Source of the DNA: Dallia pectoralis
Lineage: Eukaryota; Chordata; Actinopteri; Esociformes; Umbridae
DNA: 64,000 nt
NCBI GenBank assembly: GCA_029465975.1
Contig: CM055754.1
Location: 1,648,616-1,712,615 of the forward strand
Direction of reading: 5' to 3'
Part shown: positions 63,201 to 64,000 of the stretch, one piece after another
Layout: each line of letters starts with the position of its first letter
Numbering within the stretch: position 1 is the first letter of the stretch
Notes under the pieces: generated by a model
Told to the model about the DNA's origin: nothing
Seen by the model: the letters and a program-made list of their open reading frames with translations, nothing else
The model's database searches: none
Made by a program: the position numbers and the translations under genes

Positions 63201-64000
63201 TTTTAGTGAAAGAGGAAGATCCTGAGACTGCATTGACTGGAGCAAATTCTGAGACATCCCTTGAGGCTGGCATAAGTATTGTTCATGAAATCACAGTCCA
63301 AGTGGTGGATACAGAGCTGAAGTCTACTCAAGAAATTGTTGAAATGTCGTTGAAGTGGACTCAACTGATGTCAATCAAGAAATTCTAGTTGAATGCCAAG
63401 ATTGAATTGGGCAAATCCAACTGATGTCAAGTGATGATCATGAAGAAATTGCAGAGCTGAAGTCTAAAGTAACGGTTGATAATGTTGTTGAAGTATCAAC
63501 TGCACTGATGAGATGCCGAGATTGAATTGGCAGAAGCATATTCTGAACCAACGCTTGAAGAAATTTTAAGTGATGACCATGACATTATAGTCCAAGTTGC
63601 GGATGTAGAGCTGAAGTCAACGCAAGTAAATGTTGATAATGTTGTTGAAGTTAGCTCAACTGATGTCACTGATCAAGATTCTCTGTTGAAAGAGGAAGAT
63701 CCTGAGACTGCATTGACTGGAGCAAATTCTGAGACATCCCTTGAGGCTGGCATAAGTATTGTTCATGAAATTACAGTCCAAGTGGTGGATACAGAGCTGA
63801 AGTCTATTCAAGAAATTGTTGATAATGTCGTTGAAAGGGACTCAACTGATGTCAATGAACAAGAAAATCTAGTGAAAGAGGAATTTGCTGAGATTTCATT
63901 GGTCATCCTGAGACATCCCTTGAGGCTGGCATAAGTATTGTTCATGACAGTACAGTCCAAGTGGTGGATACAGAGCTGAAGTCTACTCAAGAAATTGTTG
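59880..64000 (+). repeat. akap12: 186-bp (62-residue) tandem coding repeat of akap12, ~20 copies, runs off window
   Basis: 'gagctgaagtc' or a one-base variant occurs 21 times between 60,457 and 63,973, with two diverged earlier forms near 59,900 and 60,265. Where intact, spacing is 186 bp (for example 62,942 to 63,128 to 63,314), that is 62 codons. A typical module reads VVDTELKSTQEIVDNVVEV, then DSTDVNDQEILVKEEDPE, then TALTGANSETSLEAGISI and VHEITVQ. Several subtypes exist (VSSTDVTDQDSLLKEED; EAYSEPTLEEILSDDHDI; ENLVKEEYAEISLV). Open stretches lie in different frames: 60,253-60,537, 60,608-61,018, 60,984-61,385, 62,184-62,525, 62,558-63,388 and 63,527-63,934. Short indels separate them. The array continues past the window end. 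Confidence 0.95.

Noticed and set aside
60278..64000. Separate small genes for the 94-276 residue frames in this interval
   Set aside because: They are pieces of one akap12 repeat array split by frame changes, not independent genes.

Overview
This is vertebrate nuclear DNA, almost certainly from a ray-finned fish. The genes have introns. The proteins match a block of genes found on human chromosome 6q (SASH1, DDO, ZBTB24, STX11, AKAP12). The interspersed DNA holds decayed Tc1-like transposons, fish-type non-LTR retrotransposon pieces and a short hairpin repeat ('caccctatt...tagtgcactac') that I associate with salmonids and pike. That last point makes a salmoniform or esociform fish likely, but it is an inference from memory of repeat families.

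Layout. Positions 1-15,881 hold no exon I can defend, only transposon relics and two tandem arrays (31 bp at 1,946; 49 bp at 14,809). From 15,882 to 32,197 (+) runs sash1, a SAM/SH3 signalling scaffold, reconstructed here as 20 coding exons whose summed length stays in frame; its 5' start is not seen. Its introns carry a 9-bp array, a ~700-bp pyrimidine tract and an antisense LINE. ddo (D-aspartate oxidase, peroxisomal) follows on the minus strand at 33,623-35,621, and zbtb24 (BTB/AT-hook/zinc-finger regulator) diverges from it at 36,961-41,319 with a CpG-type promoter near 36,240-36,330. A tRNA-Leu(TAA) gene lies at 43,576-43,658 (-), stx11 (syntaxin 11) at 45,203-46,084 (-), and akap12 (gravin, a PKA scaffold) starts at 53,453 (+) and runs off the end of the window.

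The genes are not an operon and share no single pathway; their co-location reflects ancient chromosomal linkage. STX11 acts in vesicle fusion in immune cells, SASH1 and AKAP12 are signalling scaffolds, DDO clears acidic D-amino acids, and ZBTB24 acts in chromatin and centromere methylation.

The most unusual material is tandem duplication acting on coding sequence and splice sites. (a) In akap12 a 62-residue module is repeated about 20 times from ~59,880 to the window end; each copy carries a segment resembling the PKA RII-anchoring helix of gravin, and many copies are frame-broken. (b) In sash1 a duplication copied an exon 3' end together with its splice donor and some intron, and this has become open coding sequence next to a 19-copy TQPC repeat; the same gene has lost its C-terminal SAM domain. 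(c) In zbtb24 a 35-bp unit containing the exon 3 donor is repeated 15 times, giving a ladder of candidate donors. (d) ddo appears to use two GC-AG introns. All exon models are read by eye from splice sites, phase and remembered family sequences, without alignment software.
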